Below, piece after piece: positions 53,847-62,602 of a stretch of DNA of 64,000 nt (its first letter is position 1; each line of letters starts with the position of its first letter). Source of the DNA: Mycobacterium sp. 852002-51163_SCH5372311 (lineage in GTDB: Bacteria > Actinomycetota > Actinomycetes > Mycobacteriales > Mycobacteriaceae); the NCBI RefSeq assembly GCF_001667115.1, contig NZ_LZIJ01000147.1:22733-86732 (forward strand), in the 5' to 3' direction. The translations under genes and the position numbers were made by a program. The notes beneath the pieces were generated by a model. It was not told where the DNA came from. It made no database searches and saw only the letters and a program-made list of their open reading frames with translations.

Positions 53847-56030
53847 TCAGGGATCGCGCGGCAGGCCCAGCAGCCGTTCGGCGATGATGTTGAGCTGCAC
53901 CTCCGAGGTGCCGCCGTAGATGGTGGTGGCCCGGCTGCCCAACAGGTATTCACCCCACTTTCCCGGCAACTCGTCGGGGTCGCCGATCGCGGCGTCGGTG
54001 CCGAACGACGACACCGCGAATTCCGCGTATCCCTGGCCTGTGCGCATGGACAGCAACTTGGAAATCGCCGCCGACGGCATCGGGTCGCCACCGGCAAGCG
54101 TCAACAGCGTCGAACGTAGGTTGAGCACCTTGGCGGCGTGGCCCTCGGCGATCAGCTGCCCCGCGCGGTGCTGCGCAACTTGGTCGAGTTGGCTGTCACG
54201 TACGAAATCGACGAACTCCGGCAGGGTGGCCAGGAAGTTCGCGTCGCTGCCGCCGATCGAAACACGTTCCGCCGTCAGGGTATTGCGGCTGACCTCCCAA
54301 CCGCGATTCACCTCACCGAGCACGTACTCGTCAGGCACGAATACGTCGTCGATGTAGACCGTGTTGAAAAATTCCTGGCCGGTGAGCTCTCGCAGCGGTT
54401 TGACCTGTATGCCTTCGCTTTTCATGTCGAGCAGGAAGTAGGTGATGCCGTTGTGTTTAGGGGCGTTCGGGTCGGTCCGCGCCAGCAGCGCGCCCCACTG
54501 CGAGAACTGCGCGGCCGTGGTCCAGATCTTCTGCCCGGTGATGCGCCAGCCTCCGTCGACCCGAATGGCCTTGGTTGAGAGCCCGGCCAGGTCCGATCCG
54601 GCGCCCGGCTCGGAGAACAGCTGACACCAGATCATTTCGCCGCGGAAGGTCGGTGGCAGGAACCGCTGCTTCTGCTCCTCGGTGCCGAAGGCGACGATGG
54701 ACGGGATGATCCACGCCGCGATGCCTACCGGCGTTCGCTTCACCCGGCCCGCGGCGAACTCCTGGGCGATGATGATCTGCTCGACCGGGCTGGACGCGCG
54801 TCCCCACGGCTTGGGCAGGTACGGCAGCACCCATCCGCCCTCGGCGAGCGCGACCTTGCGCGCCTCTCGATCCATGGCCTTGAATGCGGCTACCTCGGAA
54901 CGGATTTCGCTTCTCAGCTTCTCGGTGTCGGGATCCAGGTCGATGTCCACCGCGCGCATGCCGGTGGTGGTCGCGGTGTCGACGACTTTCTGCGGGTGCT
55001 CCGAGGCGCGGCCGAAACCCGCGGCCAGCACCAGCGCCCGCCGGTAGTACACGTTGGTGTCGTGCTCCCAGGTGAAGCCGATGCCGCCGTGTACCTGAAT
55101 GCAATCCTGGGTGCACCGCTGGGCGGCGGTCGGCGCCAGCGTGGCGGCCACCGCCGAAGCGAACTCGAGATGCTCGCTGGCCTCGTCGACCGCGCGCGCG
55201 GCATCCCACACCGCCGCGGTGGCCCGCTCGGTGTCGGCCGTCATCTCCGCGCATTTGTGTTTGACCGCCTGGAACTGGCCGATCGGCCGGCCGAACTGTT
55301 CACGGATTTTCGCGTATTCCGACGCGGTGTCGGTCGCCCACCGCGCGACGCCGATGGCCTCGGCGGACAGCAGGGTGGACATCAGCGCGTGTGCGGTAGT
55401 GGTGCTCAGGTTGCTCAGTACGGCGTCGTCGCCGATTTCGACGGCGTTGGCGCGCACGTGGGCGATGGGTCGCAGCGGGTCGATGCTTTTGACGGATTCG
55501 ATCTCCAATTGGTCGGCGCGCAGCACCACCCATTCCTCGCCGCTGTCGATCGCCACCGGGAGCACCAGCACCGACGCCTGTGCTGCCGCCGGAACCGCGC
55601 GGGCTTCCCCTCGGATCACCAGCACTTCTTCTTCGGGACCGTGCCGGGTAGCGGTCAGCGCGGACTCGCGCGCATAGGCGGCGATGGCCGCGCCCGACGC
55701 CAGTTCCGCGAGCACCTTGGCGTCGGGGTCATGGGCGGAGATCAGCGCGCTGGCGATCGCGGACGGCACGAATGGGCCGGGCACCGCGCCGTAGCCGAAC
55801 TCGGCCAATACGATGGCCAGCTCCAGGATTCCAAACCCTTGTCCGCCAACGGATTCCGCGAGATGCACGCCCTGCAGGCCTTGGTCGGCCGCCGCCTGCC
55901 AGTACGGCGGCGGGTTCTCGAGGGGCGCCTCCATGGCCTCATGCAGCACCTCGGACGGCGCCACCCGCGCCACCAGAGATCGCACCGAGTCGGCCAGGTC
56001 TTGATGCTCAGGCGTTATCGCGATCGGCAT
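53847..56030 (-). CDS. fadE6: FadE6, double acyl-CoA dehydrogenase
   Basis: A 727-residue protein made of two acyl-CoA dehydrogenase units, comparable with Rv0271c (731). The N-terminal unit covers about 1-350 (REQFGRPIGQFQAVKHKCAEM, IQVHGGIGFTWEHD). The C-terminal unit contains MIWCQLFSEPGAGSDLAGL and RITGQKIWTTAAQFSQW and ends with TIYGGTSEVQLNIIAERLLG. The N-terminal unit lacks some substrate-contact motifs and may be structural. ATG 56030 has GGAAGG in front; earlier frame residues are not native. Confidence 0.93.
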   Translation of the reverse strand: MPIAITPEHQDLADSVRSLVARVAPSEVLHEAMEAPLENPPPYWQAAADQGLQGVHLAESVGGQGFGILELAIVLAEFGYGAVPGPFVPSAIASALISAHDPDAKVLAELASGAAIAAYARESALTATRHGPEEEVLVIRGEARAVPAAAQASVLVLPVAIDSGEEWVVLRADQLEIESVKSIDPLRPIAHVRANAVEIGDDAVLSNLSTTTAHALMSTLLSAEAIGVARWATDTASEYAKIREQFGRPIGQFQAVKHKCAEMTADTERATAAVWDAARAVDEASEHLEFASAVAATLAPTAAQRCTQDCIQVHGGIGFTWEHDTNVYYRRALVLAAGFGRASEHPQKVVDTATTTGMRAVDIDLDPDTEKLRSEIRSEVAAFKAMDREARKVALAEGGWVLPYLPKPWGRASSPVEQIIIAQEFAAGRVKRTPVGIAAWIIPSIVAFGTEEQKQRFLPPTFRGEMIWCQLFSEPGAGSDLAGLSTKAIRVDGGWRITGQKIWTTAAQFSQWGALLARTDPNAPKHNGITYFLLDMKSEGIQVKPLRELTGQEFFNTVYIDDVFVPDEYVLGEVNRGWEVSRNTLTAERVSIGGSDANFLATLPEFVDFVRDSQLDQVAQHRAGQLIAEGHAAKVLNLRSTLLTLAGGDPMPSAAISKLLSMRTGQGYAEFAVSSFGTDAAIGDPDELPGKWGEYLLGSRATTIYGGTSEVQLNIIAERLLGLPRDP

Positions 56031-56096
56031 TGGTCGCCTTCCCTGCTTTTGGGTGCTTCGGGGGTCCTGTTTTCGGACAACCACCATCCAAGCTAA

Positions 56097-56110
56097 CAAC
56101 CGGGCGGTTG
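56097..56110. promoter_or_regulatory. Palindrome CAACCG-GG-CGGTTG upstream of fadE6
   Basis: A perfect 6-base inverted repeat 67 bases before fadE6, of the size bound by TetR regulators. It resembles the CCAACCGGTTGG palindrome at 30864. Confidence 0.5.
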
Positions 56111-56171
56111 GTTGACGACAGCGGTTCAGCCTCTTCGGCCGTCAAGCCGGCCGTCAGGTGGACACGAGCCT

Positions 56172-57305
56172 TCAGCGCCACCGCTGGTTTATCCAGGCGG
56201 CGACGGTGTCGGCCTGCTCGCTGCGCGCACCCGGTGTGGTGAAGTAGTGGTCGGTGTCGATCGAGGCGTGCGCTTTGTCGGTGCTGCCCAGCGCGTCGTA
56301 GATGCGTTGCGCGTCAGAGGGAAACACCCCGGTGTCGGCCTCGGCGTTTACCACCAGCGCCGGGCAGGTGATGCGCGCGAGGTGCGGCTCGGCCCGGGTC
56401 TGTGCCACCCGCAGACTCCACATGCCCAGCCAGTTGCGCAGGGTGCACGCTGCGGCGATCCCGTGCGCGGAGCGGTTCGCCTTGGCCGGGACGCCCGCGT
56501 AACACGAGTTCGGCGCACGCTTGGTCGGTTCGATCGTGGGATCGACCATGCGCGGGTCGGCCCAGGTCCGCATCACGGTGAATGGCCGGTCGGAAAAGCC
56601 CGCCGCGCGAACACGTTTGAGCTCGGTCTCGGCCCATTCGGTGATGGCGTGGTTGCGTGCGGTCTGCGCCGCGCGGTAGCGGCCGACGAACTCCGGCGAG
56701 AACGGCGGTCCGTTGCGCTCGTCGAACAGGTCAAGGTCGGGATCGGTTGCGATCGGGTCGTTTTCGTCGATGACGGCGGCGTCCATCCAGGCCGTCAGCA
56801 CCTCGGGGCGGCCCGGGTGTGCGGCGGTGGCGACATACCCGTCAGCGGGCAGCAGGTCGGCCAGGCCTGCCGCGGGCCGCATCCCTTCCAACGGGGTCAC
56901 ATTCGGTTCCACCGCCTGCGACTGGTAGGCGGCCATCAGTGAACCACCTCCCGAATTCCCAAGCAGCACAACAGTCTCCATGCCCTGAACCTCGCGCAAC
57001 CACCGCACCCCAACCCCGATGTCGACCAGTGCGTGATCCAGCAGGAAGCTGCTCTCGAAGCCGCGGAACCTGGTGTTCCAGCCCAGAAAACCGATCCCGC
57101 GGGTGGCCATGTAGTCCGCGATGTAGTGCTCGGAAAAGTCGATCTGGTAGTGCGTGGCGATCATCGCCACCGTCGGCTTGCGGCCCGGCCCGCGGTAATA
57201 CAGCCCTTGACAGGGATGCCCGCCCGCGCCGGCGCGTCCGGCGGTGCGCGACGGCAGCCCGACGAACTCCCGGATAACCCCGGCCGTGCCGGCCTGACGA
57301 TTCAA
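56172..57305 (-). CDS. Alpha/beta hydrolase (Rv0272c-like)
   Basis: A 377-residue alpha/beta-hydrolase, the same length as Rv0272c. The nucleophile elbow is LLGNSGGGSLMAAYQS (about 120). The acid lies in CPALVVNAEADTGVF, and the final His is in IDTDHYFTTPG. Such enzymes cleave esters, thioesters or related bonds; the substrate is unknown. TTG 57305 overlaps the TetR stop (TTGA) and reproduces the expected length. The open frame extends a further 145 codons across the TetR gene, which is spurious. Confidence 0.85.
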   Translation of the reverse strand: MNRQAGTAGVIREFVGLPSRTAGRAGAGGHPCQGLYYRGPGRKPTVAMIATHYQIDFSEHYIADYMATRGIGFLGWNTRFRGFESSFLLDHALVDIGVGVRWLREVQGMETVVLLGNSGGGSLMAAYQSQAVEPNVTPLEGMRPAAGLADLLPADGYVATAAHPGRPEVLTAWMDAAVIDENDPIATDPDLDLFDERNGPPFSPEFVGRYRAAQTARNHAITEWAETELKRVRAAGFSDRPFTVMRTWADPRMVDPTIEPTKRAPNSCYAGVPAKANRSAHGIAAACTLRNWLGMWSLRVAQTRAEPHLARITCPALVVNAEADTGVFPSDAQRIYDALGSTDKAHASIDTDHYFTTPGARSEQADTVAAWINQRWR

Positions 57306-57952
57306 TGTGAGTGTTCCTCCCGGCTGTAGACGGCTCGGTAGTAGATGTTGGCGAGCGTCTTGATGCAGGCCTCGTCGTCCGTCGAGCCTTCGCCTGTGTC
57401 GGACCCGCTGAGCCGGATGTAGCAGAACTGGTTGAACATGGCCACGAGCGCCTCGGCGATCAGCTGCGGGTCGTCCTCCGGACAGTAGCCGTCGGCCTGA
57501 GCGCGCCGAACCGACTCGGCGATGAATGATATTGGGATCGAGCACATCTCGGCCCAGTAGCGCGCGAAGTCGTCGTTGACCATCGCCAGCTGCGATACGC
57601 TGATCACCTCGGCGAGCCGGTTGCGGTAGGTATGCCAGTGTGCGGCGGCGGCCTCGTGGGCGCGCTCCCGATTGGTCAGGCCGTGCCGGGTCACCGAAAG
57701 CGCCCGCTGGTTGGCCTCGTCGCGGAAGCGCAGCGCCCACTGGCGGACCATCGCCTCCTTGGAGTCGTAGTAGTTGTAGAACGATGCCGCCGAGCGGCCC
57801 GCTTCAGCGGCGATATCGGCGATAGTGGTTGCGAGAATTCCCTTGCGCGCGACGACAGTTCGCGCGGCTGCGTCGATCGCGGCCTGGGTGCGCCGGCCCC
57901 GGTGAGTCGGGAGTTGCGCGGGACGGCCCGCCTCGTCGAACGCGGTCGACAC
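57302..57952 (-). CDS. TetR-family regulator (Rv0273c-like)
   Basis: A 216-residue repressor with an N-terminal HTH (AAIDAAARTVVARKGILATT, IADIAAEAGRSAASFYNYYD). GTG 57952 is preferred because GGGAGG lies 5 bases upstream; GTG 57958 is too close to it. It is translationally coupled to the hydrolase downstream and divergent from the glyoxalase gene. The 28-bp operator between them indicates autoregulation and control of both sides. Confidence 0.88.
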   Translation of the reverse strand: MSTAFDEAGRPAQLPTHRGRRTQAAIDAAARTVVARKGILATTIADIAAEAGRSAASFYNYYDSKEAMVRQWALRFRDEANQRALSVTRHGLTNRERAHEAAAAHWHTYRNRLAEVISVSQLAMVNDDFARYWAEMCSIPISFIAESVRRAQADGYCPEDDPQLIAEALVAMFNQFCYIRLSGSDTGEGSTDDEACIKTLANIYYRAVYSREEHSH

Positions 57953-57970
57953 CTGCACCTCCCTGGATCC

Positions 57971-57998
57971 AAACTGAATCTGATGTTAGATTCAGTTT
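57971..57998. promoter_or_regulatory. TetR operator: AAACTGAATCT-N6-AGATTCAGTTT
   Basis: A perfect 11-base inverted repeat with a 6-base centre, 19 bases before the TetR start and 56 bases before the glyoxalase start. The size and location are those of a TetR operator. Confidence 0.8.
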
Positions 57999-58053
57999 TG
58001 GATCTTGGCCAGCGCCGGCCCGCACGGCCCGCGAAACGATGGAGCCCACCGCG

Positions 58054-58650
58054 ATGAGTCCGAACAACGCAATCAAGCCGCACAACACCAACTCGGAGTT
58101 CGAGCTCGGCGGGATAAATCATGTCGCCCTGGTCTGTTCGGATATGGCGCGCACTGTCGACTTCTACACCAACGTCCTGGGGATGCCGCTGATCAAGTCA
58201 CTCGATCTGCCCGGCGGTCAGGGGCAGCATTTCTTCTTCGACGCCGGCAACGGCGACTGCGTGGCTTTCTTCTGGTTCGCCGACGCACCCGATCGCGTAC
58301 CGGGCATCTCGTCGCCCGGAGCCATCCCGGGCATCGGTGACATCACCAGTGCGGTGAGCACCATGAACCATCTGGCCTTTCACGTGCCTGCCGAAAAGTT
58401 CGACGCCTACCGGCAGCGGCTCAAAGACAAGGGTGTGCGCGTCGGCCCGGTGCTCAACCACGACGAGAGCGAGATGCAGGTATCGGCGACCGTGCATCCC
58501 GGGGTTTACGTGCGTTCGTTCTACTTCCAGGATCCCGACGGCATCACGCTGGAATTCGCCTGCTGGATAAAGGAATTCACCGACAGCGACACTCAGACCG
58601 TACCCAAGACCGCGGCCGACCGCCGACCACCGGTGGCTGCGGTGAAGTAG
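58054..58650 (+). CDS. Glyoxalase/VOC-family protein (Rv0274-like)
   Basis: A 198-residue vicinal-oxygen-chelate protein, probably a metal-dependent dioxygenase, isomerase or lyase. Two VOC modules are visible: GGINHVALVCSDMARTVDFY (metal His) with FFFDAGNGDCVAFFWF, and MNHLAFHVP with FYFQDPDGITLEFAC (metal Glu). The start could also be ATG 58039; I prefer 58054 because GGAG precedes it by 9 bases. Controlled together with the TetR-hydrolase operon. Confidence 0.86.
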   Translation: MSPNNAIKPHNTNSEFELGGINHVALVCSDMARTVDFYTNVLGMPLIKSLDLPGGQGQHFFFDAGNGDCVAFFWFADAPDRVPGISSPGAIPGIGDITSAVSTMNHLAFHVPAEKFDAYRQRLKDKGVRVGPVLNHDESEMQVSATVHPGVYVRSFYFQDPDGITLEFACWIKEFTDSDTQTVPKTAADRRPPVAAVK

Positions 58651-58653
58651 TCC

Positions 58654-59205
58654 ATGATCACCGACGGCATCCTGACCGACACTCAGATCGCGGCGCTGAC
58701 GCCTGAGGAGCGGCGAGAGTTGATCCGCCGCCTGGAGAAGCCGCTTCACCAGCTGGTTGACCCGGAGTTTCTGGTGCGGGTACGGCGTATCCGGTTAGGC
58801 CTGCTGGTCGGTGGCTCGATCGCGCTGATTCCCTGGATCGGGTATCTCTCGATGACACTGCCGCAGAAGTACGTAGCCCACAACTGGGACGTGACCTGGG
58901 TCGGCTTCGACGTATTGCTGGTCGCGTTCATGTTGGCGACGGCCATTCTGGGCTACCTGCGCCGTCAGGTGCTGCTGCTTGCCGCTTTCACCTCCGGGGT
59001 GCTGCTGATCTGCGATGCGTGGTTCGACCTGATGACGGCGGGACCCGCTGACATCTGGCTGTCACTGGTGACCGCGCTACTGATCGAACTCCCGATAGCG
59101 ATCTTCCTGATCAGCAGTGCCTTGCGCATCATCCGGATCACAATGATGCGGTTATACCTGCTCAAGCCGGGGATGCGCCTTTGGCAGCTGCCGCTGTTTC
59201 CGTGA
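58654..59205 (+). CDS. Four-span membrane protein
   Basis: A 183-residue protein with an acidic/basic N-terminal helix (LTPEERRELIRRLEKPLHQL) and four hydrophobic spans (GLLVGGSIALIPWIGYL, VLLVAFMLATAILGYL, LLLAAFTSGVLLICDAW, ALLIELPIAIFLISSAL). No family recognised. It starts 3 bases after the glyoxalase stop, so it is cotranscribed. Its end overlaps the convergent TetR gene by 44 bases. Confidence 0.8.
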   Translation: MITDGILTDTQIAALTPEERRELIRRLEKPLHQLVDPEFLVRVRRIRLGLLVGGSIALIPWIGYLSMTLPQKYVAHNWDVTWVGFDVLLVAFMLATAILGYLRRQVLLLAAFTSGVLLICDAWFDLMTAGPADIWLSLVTALLIELPIAIFLISSALRIIRITMMRLYLLKPGMRLWQLPLFP

Positions 59206-59842
59206 CGCGGTACAGCGTCGGCTCGGTGAGTTCGTCGAGCAGCGAAGCCAAGAGTTCGACGAACTGCTCTTCTTCCATCCGCACGTCGTGCGCCAGCCAG
59301 GCGCTGATGGTTTGTCCGACGCCGCCGACAGCGAAGTGTGCCCCGGCTTTGATGCGGTCGTTTGCCGGGGCCCGCAGCGCATTGACGGCGTGTTGCCCGT
59401 ACAGCATGGCGAACAGCGCGCTGGATTCGACGCGCTTGCGCACGATCACGGGATCGCCGAGCTGCGTGCTGAACAGCAGCCGGCCTACCCGGGCATCATT
59501 GGCGATGGTGCGCACGATGTTGGCCATCCCTGCGCGAGTCTGCTCTTCTGGCCGGACGGCGGCCACCGCGGCCTGCGTGGTAGCTGCCAGATCGGCAACC
59601 ACCCAGTCGAAGACACCGCTGACGAATTCGTCTTTGTCGGCAAAACTTTCATAGAAGTATCGAGATGCCAGGCCGGCCCGGCGGCACACGCCCCGGACCG
59701 TCAGCGCCGCAATGTCCGGCTGGTCGGAGCCCAGCAGATCCAGGCCCGCGTCGAGCAGCCGGCCGCGACGCTCGGCCAGCCGTGCGGCGGCGTCGACACC
59801 GCGGTAGGGCCGCGTGCTCGGGCTCACCCCGGCCTCACCCAC
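59162..59842 (-). CDS. TetR-family regulator (Rv0275c-like)
   Basis: A 226-residue regulator with an N-terminal HTH (GRLLDAGLDLLGSDQPDIAA, VCRRAGLASRYFYESFADKD). The start is uncertain: GTG 59842 and GTG 59827 are both possible, and longer frames run into the neighbour's promoter. It is divergent from the MpaB-type oxygenase gene, which is its likely target. Confidence 0.82.
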   Translation of the reverse strand: MGEAGVSPSTRPYRGVDAAARLAERRGRLLDAGLDLLGSDQPDIAALTVRGVCRRAGLASRYFYESFADKDEFVSGVFDWVVADLAATTQAAVAAVRPEEQTRAGMANIVRTIANDARVGRLLFSTQLGDPVIVRKRVESSALFAMLYGQHAVNALRAPANDRIKAGAHFAVGGVGQTISAWLAHDVRMEEEQFVELLASLLDELTEPTLYRVTETAAAAKGASPA

Positions 59843-59925
59843 CTTGACACCAGAGCAGAGTACCGCCAAAATCAGGAAACAAGCGTTCTCACAATTTGCG
59901 GGACGAATGTGGCGGGAGCTATCAG

Positions 59926-60834
59926 ATGGCGATTCAAGAGACAGTTCAGCAGCTCGTACCCCATGTTGAGCGCCCGATTTCCGATCCGGCCCGTGCAAAC
60001 CGTCGCAAACGCCGACGACGGCTCGCCGAGGACTACGGCTTGATGGGAGTGGCACTGCTGGCCGGGCCGGCCAACGTGATCATGGAGCTGGCGCGCCCCG
60101 GCGTCGGCCACGGCGTGGCGGAGAGCCGGGTCGAGAGCGGCCGGATCGACCGCCATCCCATCAAGCGCGCCCGCACCACCTTCACCTACATCGCGGTGGC
60201 CAACTCCGGCACCGAGACACAGAAGGCCGCCTTTCGCCGCGCCGTGAACCGCGCGCACGCGCAGGTCTATTCCACGCCGGAAAGCCCGGTGTCCTACAAC
60301 GCATTCGACCCCGAATTGCAGCTGTGGGTGGCGGCCTGTATCTACAAGGGCGGCGTCGACATCTACCGCACCTTCGTCGGTGAGCTGGACGACGAGGAGG
60401 CCGATCGCCTCTACCGCGAGGGCATGTCGATCGGCACCACCCTGCAGGTGCCGCCGGAAATGTGGCCGCCGGACCGAGCGGCCTTCGACCGGTACTGGCA
60501 GGAGTCCCTGGAAAAGGTGCATATCGACGACACTGTCCGCGAATTCCTCTATCCGATAGCGGTGTCCAGGGTTCGCGGGGTTACCCTGCCCGGGCCGCTG
60601 CGCAGGTGGTCGGAGAGCTTTGCCTTGCTGATCACGACCGGCTTTCTGCCGCAACGGTTCCGCGACGAGATGCGGTTGCCGTGGGATGCCGCCAAACAGC
60701 GGCGCTTCGACCGGCTGATGGCCGTGCTGGCCACGTTGAACAACCTGTTGCCGCGGATTGTCCGCGAGTTTCCGTTCAACTTCATGCTCTGGGACCTGGA
60801 TCGCCGGATCCGGACGGGCCGGCCGTTGGTGTAG
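59926..60834 (+). CDS. MpaB-type oxygenase domain protein (DUF2236, Rv0276-like)
   Basis: A 302-residue member of the DUF2236/MpaB family, heme-like or latex-clearing-protein-related oxygenases. Conserved motifs: LAGPANVIMELARPGVGHGV, RAVNRAHAQV and FDPELQLWVAACI, then LPPRIVREFPFNF-like sequence near the end. GGGAG precedes ATG 59926. Substrate unknown. Confidence 0.85.
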   Translation: MAIQETVQQLVPHVERPISDPARANRRKRRRRLAEDYGLMGVALLAGPANVIMELARPGVGHGVAESRVESGRIDRHPIKRARTTFTYIAVANSGTETQKAAFRRAVNRAHAQVYSTPESPVSYNAFDPELQLWVAACIYKGGVDIYRTFVGELDDEEADRLYREGMSIGTTLQVPPEMWPPDRAAFDRYWQESLEKVHIDDTVREFLYPIAVSRVRGVTLPGPLRRWSESFALLITTGFLPQRFRDEMRLPWDAAKQRRFDRLMAVLATLNNLLPRIVREFPFNFMLWDLDRRIRTGRPLV

Positions 60835-60962
60835 CGCGCGGGGTGCATCGCGCCTCAACAGTTGAAAACGACAATCATATTCATTAAGCTTCCCGGCTGG
60901 TAAGACTCTCCAGCCCGAGGAGTACCTGTCGTGACGTTGCGCATCGTGCGCTGTGGTGTCCC

Positions 60963-62522
60963 ATGACGGCGCCGGTGTGGATGGCCGCACCGCCCGAGGT
61001 GCATTCGGCGTTGCTCAGCGCCGGACCCGGGCCGGGTCCGTTGTTGGCTGCGGCCGCGGCGTGGTCGTCGCTGAGCACCGAATATGCCTCGGCGGCAGAC
61101 GAACTCGTAGCATTGCTGGGCGCGGTGCAAGGCGGAGCATGGGAAGGCCCCACCGCGACGCAGTACGTGGCCGCACATGTGCCATACCTGGCGTGGCTGA
61201 CGCAGGCCAGCGCGAACAGCGCGGAAGCCGCCGCCCGGCATGAGACCGTGGCCGCGGCCTACGCCGCGGCGCTGGCGGCGATGCCGACATTGCCGGAACT
61301 GGCCGCCAACCACACCGTGCACGGTGTCTTGGTCGCGACGAATTTCTTTGGGATAAACACGATTCCGATCGCGCTGAACGAGGCGGATTATGCGCGGATG
61401 TGGGTCCAGGCCGCCACTACAATGGCGACCTACGAAGCAGTGTCCGACACGGCGGTGGTGTCGACGCCGACTACGACGCCGGCGCCGCAGATCCTGAAAT
61501 CCGATGCGCAGACGCTGGATTCCGGCGACGACCACGACCACGGTTTCGAGAGCGAGCTGGACACCGCCATCGCGAACTTCCTTCGCGAGGCCACCAACGG
61601 CTGGATTAATTGGGACCCGGCCGCAGGCACGCTCAACGGACTGCCGTTCGACTCCTATACGAGCCCGCTCGACCCGATGTGGTGGGTGGCTCGGGCGCTG
61701 GAACTGCTTCAGCAGTTTGAGCAGTTCATCAAATTGCTGTTCGAAAATCCGATTCTGGCGTTTTGGTATCTGATCCAACTCGAGTTGTTCGACTGGCCGA
61801 CTCACATTCTTCAGCTGGCCCCTTTCATAGGCCCGCAGTTGCTCGGCCTCGCGGTTGGCGCCGGCGCCGCCGGTGTGGGGGCGATAGTCGGGTTGGCCGC
61901 GCTGGCCGGGCTGCCCGGCATCGAGCCGATCGCGGTGCCGGTAGCGCCGCCGGCGCCGGCCCCCGCGCCGCCGCCCGTCGTCGTGCCGACCTCCGGGTCG
62001 GCCGCGCCCGTCACCGCGCCGGCCACCGCTCCCACGTCGGCCTCGGCACCCGCGTCGGCTACCGCCCCTGCCTCCGCCCCGGCGCCCGCGCTGACCGCCA
62101 ATGGAATTGGGGGCTTTCCGCCCTATCTCGTCGGCGGCGGTCCCGGGATCGGGTTCGGCTCGGGGATGTCGGCCCGCGCCAAGGCCGAAGAGCCGGCCTC
62201 CGACTCCGCCGCCGAGGCGGCCGCTGCGGCGGCACAGGCGGCGGCGCGTGCGCAGCGGCGCGCCCGTCGGCGCCGGAAAACGACGGTCGGCGAACGCGGC
62301 CATCGCGACGAGTACATGGACCTGGATTCCGATTCGGACACACCGCCATTCGGTGCCTCGGCATCCGACCAGGGTGCGGGCCCCGTGGGTTTTGCGGGGA
62401 CGATGCGCCGGGAAATGGCCCCGCAGGCGGCAGGACTGACCGCGTTGGCCGGCGATGAGTTCGGTGGCGGCCCGCGGGAGCCGATGCTGCCCGGCACCTG
62501 GGATCCCGACGAATCCGGCTAG
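60963..62522 (+). CDS. PPE family protein, PPW subfamily (PPE3/PPE2-like)
   Basis: A 519-residue PPE protein. The N-terminal 180-residue PPE domain begins [20 protein letters not shown] (Pro-Pro-Glu at about 10-12) and contains [14 protein letters not shown] (WxG) and [17 protein letters not shown] proline/alanine-rich linker follows, then a basic patch [11 protein letters not shown] at about 430-439. The C-terminal PPW motifs are GFAGT and PMLPGTW. PPE proteins are exported by type VII secretion with PE partners, and M. tuberculosis PPE2 uses a similar basic patch as a nuclear localisation signal. No PE gene is adjacent. Confidence 0.93.
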   Translation: MTAPVWMAAPPEVHSALLSAGPGPGPLLAAAAAWSSLSTEYASAADELVALLGAVQGGAWEGPTATQYVAAHVPYLAWLTQASANSAEAAARHETVAAAYAAALAAMPTLPELAANHTVHGVLVATNFFGINTIPIALNEADYARMWVQAATTMATYEAVSDTAVVSTPTTTPAPQILKSDAQTLDSGDDHDHGFESELDTAIANFLREATNGWINWDPAAGTLNGLPFDSYTSPLDPMWWVARALELLQQFEQFIKLLFENPILAFWYLIQLELFDWPTHILQLAPFIGPQLLGLAVGAGAAGVGAIVGLAALAGLPGIEPIAVPVAPPAPAPAPPPVVVPTSGSAAPVTAPATAPTSASAPASATAPASAPAPALTANGIGGFPPYLVGGGPGIGFGSGMSARAKAEEPASDSAAEAAAAAAQAAARAQRRARRRRKTTVGERGHRDEYMDLDSDSDTPPFGASASDQGAGPVGFAGTMRREMAPQAAGLTALAGDEFGGGPREPMLPGTWDPDESG

Positions 62523-62602
62523 TAGCCGTCGCTCTGCCGCATATGTACCCGGAAACGACGGTTTGACCGGCAATTTGCGCGCCCTCGCGCGCCCGTCGGC
62601 GA

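Noticed and set aside
57306..57740. Upstream extension of the alpha/beta hydrolase
   Set aside because: It lies inside the TetR coding region in another frame; TTG 57305 gives the known length.
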